From Eulemur rufifrons (lineage: Eukaryota > Chordata > Mammalia > Primates > Lemuridae), in contig NC_091012.1 of the NCBI RefSeq assembly GCF_041146395.1, positions 11,026,193 through 11,090,192 on the forward strand: a DNA stretch of 64,000 nucleotides. Reading direction: 5' to 3'. The notes below the pieces were generated by a model that saw only the letters and a program-made list of their open reading frames with translations, did no database searches and was not told where the DNA came from. Shown in pieces: positions 63,781 to 64,000 of the stretch. The position numbers and the translations under genes are program-made. The number at the start of each line of letters is the position of its first letter. The stretch's first letter is position 1.

Positions 63781-64000
63781 ATTTATTTGCTGTTTCCAGC
63801 AGATTATTACAAAATTCTTAAAAGCCTCTAGCATGGATTTATTCTGATTCTATTTTTTTGTTCTATTTTGTTTTCCTAAAGCTCTGCTTGTCATAATGTT
63901 TCTTACTTCATGCTTTTACCTGCATAAAGTTTAAGATTCCTCTGTCTGTAAAATGGTTTTTCTTAGTCATGACCATTCTTTTCATTACATTTTCTTTTTC
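63781..64000. other. AT-rich tail of the window
   Basis: No feature was recognised. Confidence 0.5.

Overview
The window is nuclear DNA from a mammal, most likely a strepsirrhine primate (lemur or loris group). The evidence is a set of dimeric Alu elements, several of which carry an A/T-rich linker between the two monomers, together with primate-type LINE-1s, MIR, MaLR-like LTRs and a mariner remnant. There are no bacterial-style operons, no rRNA or tRNA genes and no CRISPR array. Most of the DNA is transposon-derived, and only two protein-coding loci can be supported.

Layout. 1-22.9 kb is moderately GC-rich. It holds one intact single-exon olfactory receptor gene (OR10-like, minus strand, 3,588-4,538), scattered Alu, MIR and LTR pieces, an old L1 fragment, and a twin-primed (5'-inverted) L1 with clear target-site duplications (14,848-17,319). 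From 22.9 to 28.6 kb lies a GC-rich block of three related tandem units (about 1.7, 2.4 and at least 1.5 kb) that I cannot assign to a known gene. The middle unit carries an extra CpG-rich segment with an NRF1-type palindrome. The third unit is cut by a composite L1 (28,581-34,033) built of a complete L1 5' end plus ORF1, an inverted ORF2 piece, and a sense ORF2/3' end. Another 5'-truncated L1 follows (34,334-36,436).

From about 36.4 kb to the end the DNA is AT-rich. It holds a KRAB C2H2 zinc-finger gene on the minus strand. I could assemble four exons with consensus splice sites and matching phases: 59,889-59,830 (start codon), 58,015-57,889 (KRAB A), 57,389-57,297 (KRAB b) and 40,842-39,647 (finger exon), giving 476 codons. 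The finger array is cut short by a 5-bp deletion; three to four more decayed fingers follow, up to a relic stop at 39,301. The 16.5-kb last intron is filled with LINE-1, including a full-length but broken L1 (43,385-49,766). Upstream of the gene are an OR14-like pseudogene (60,800-61,681) and a mariner transposase remnant (62,872-63,300).

Functionally, the window pairs chemosensory genes with a KRAB-ZNF gene in retrotransposon-rich DNA, the usual setting for KRAB repressors thought to bind transposons. The two loci show no direct cooperation. The least explained parts are the three-unit tandem block, its CpG-rich insert and the composite L1 that ends it.
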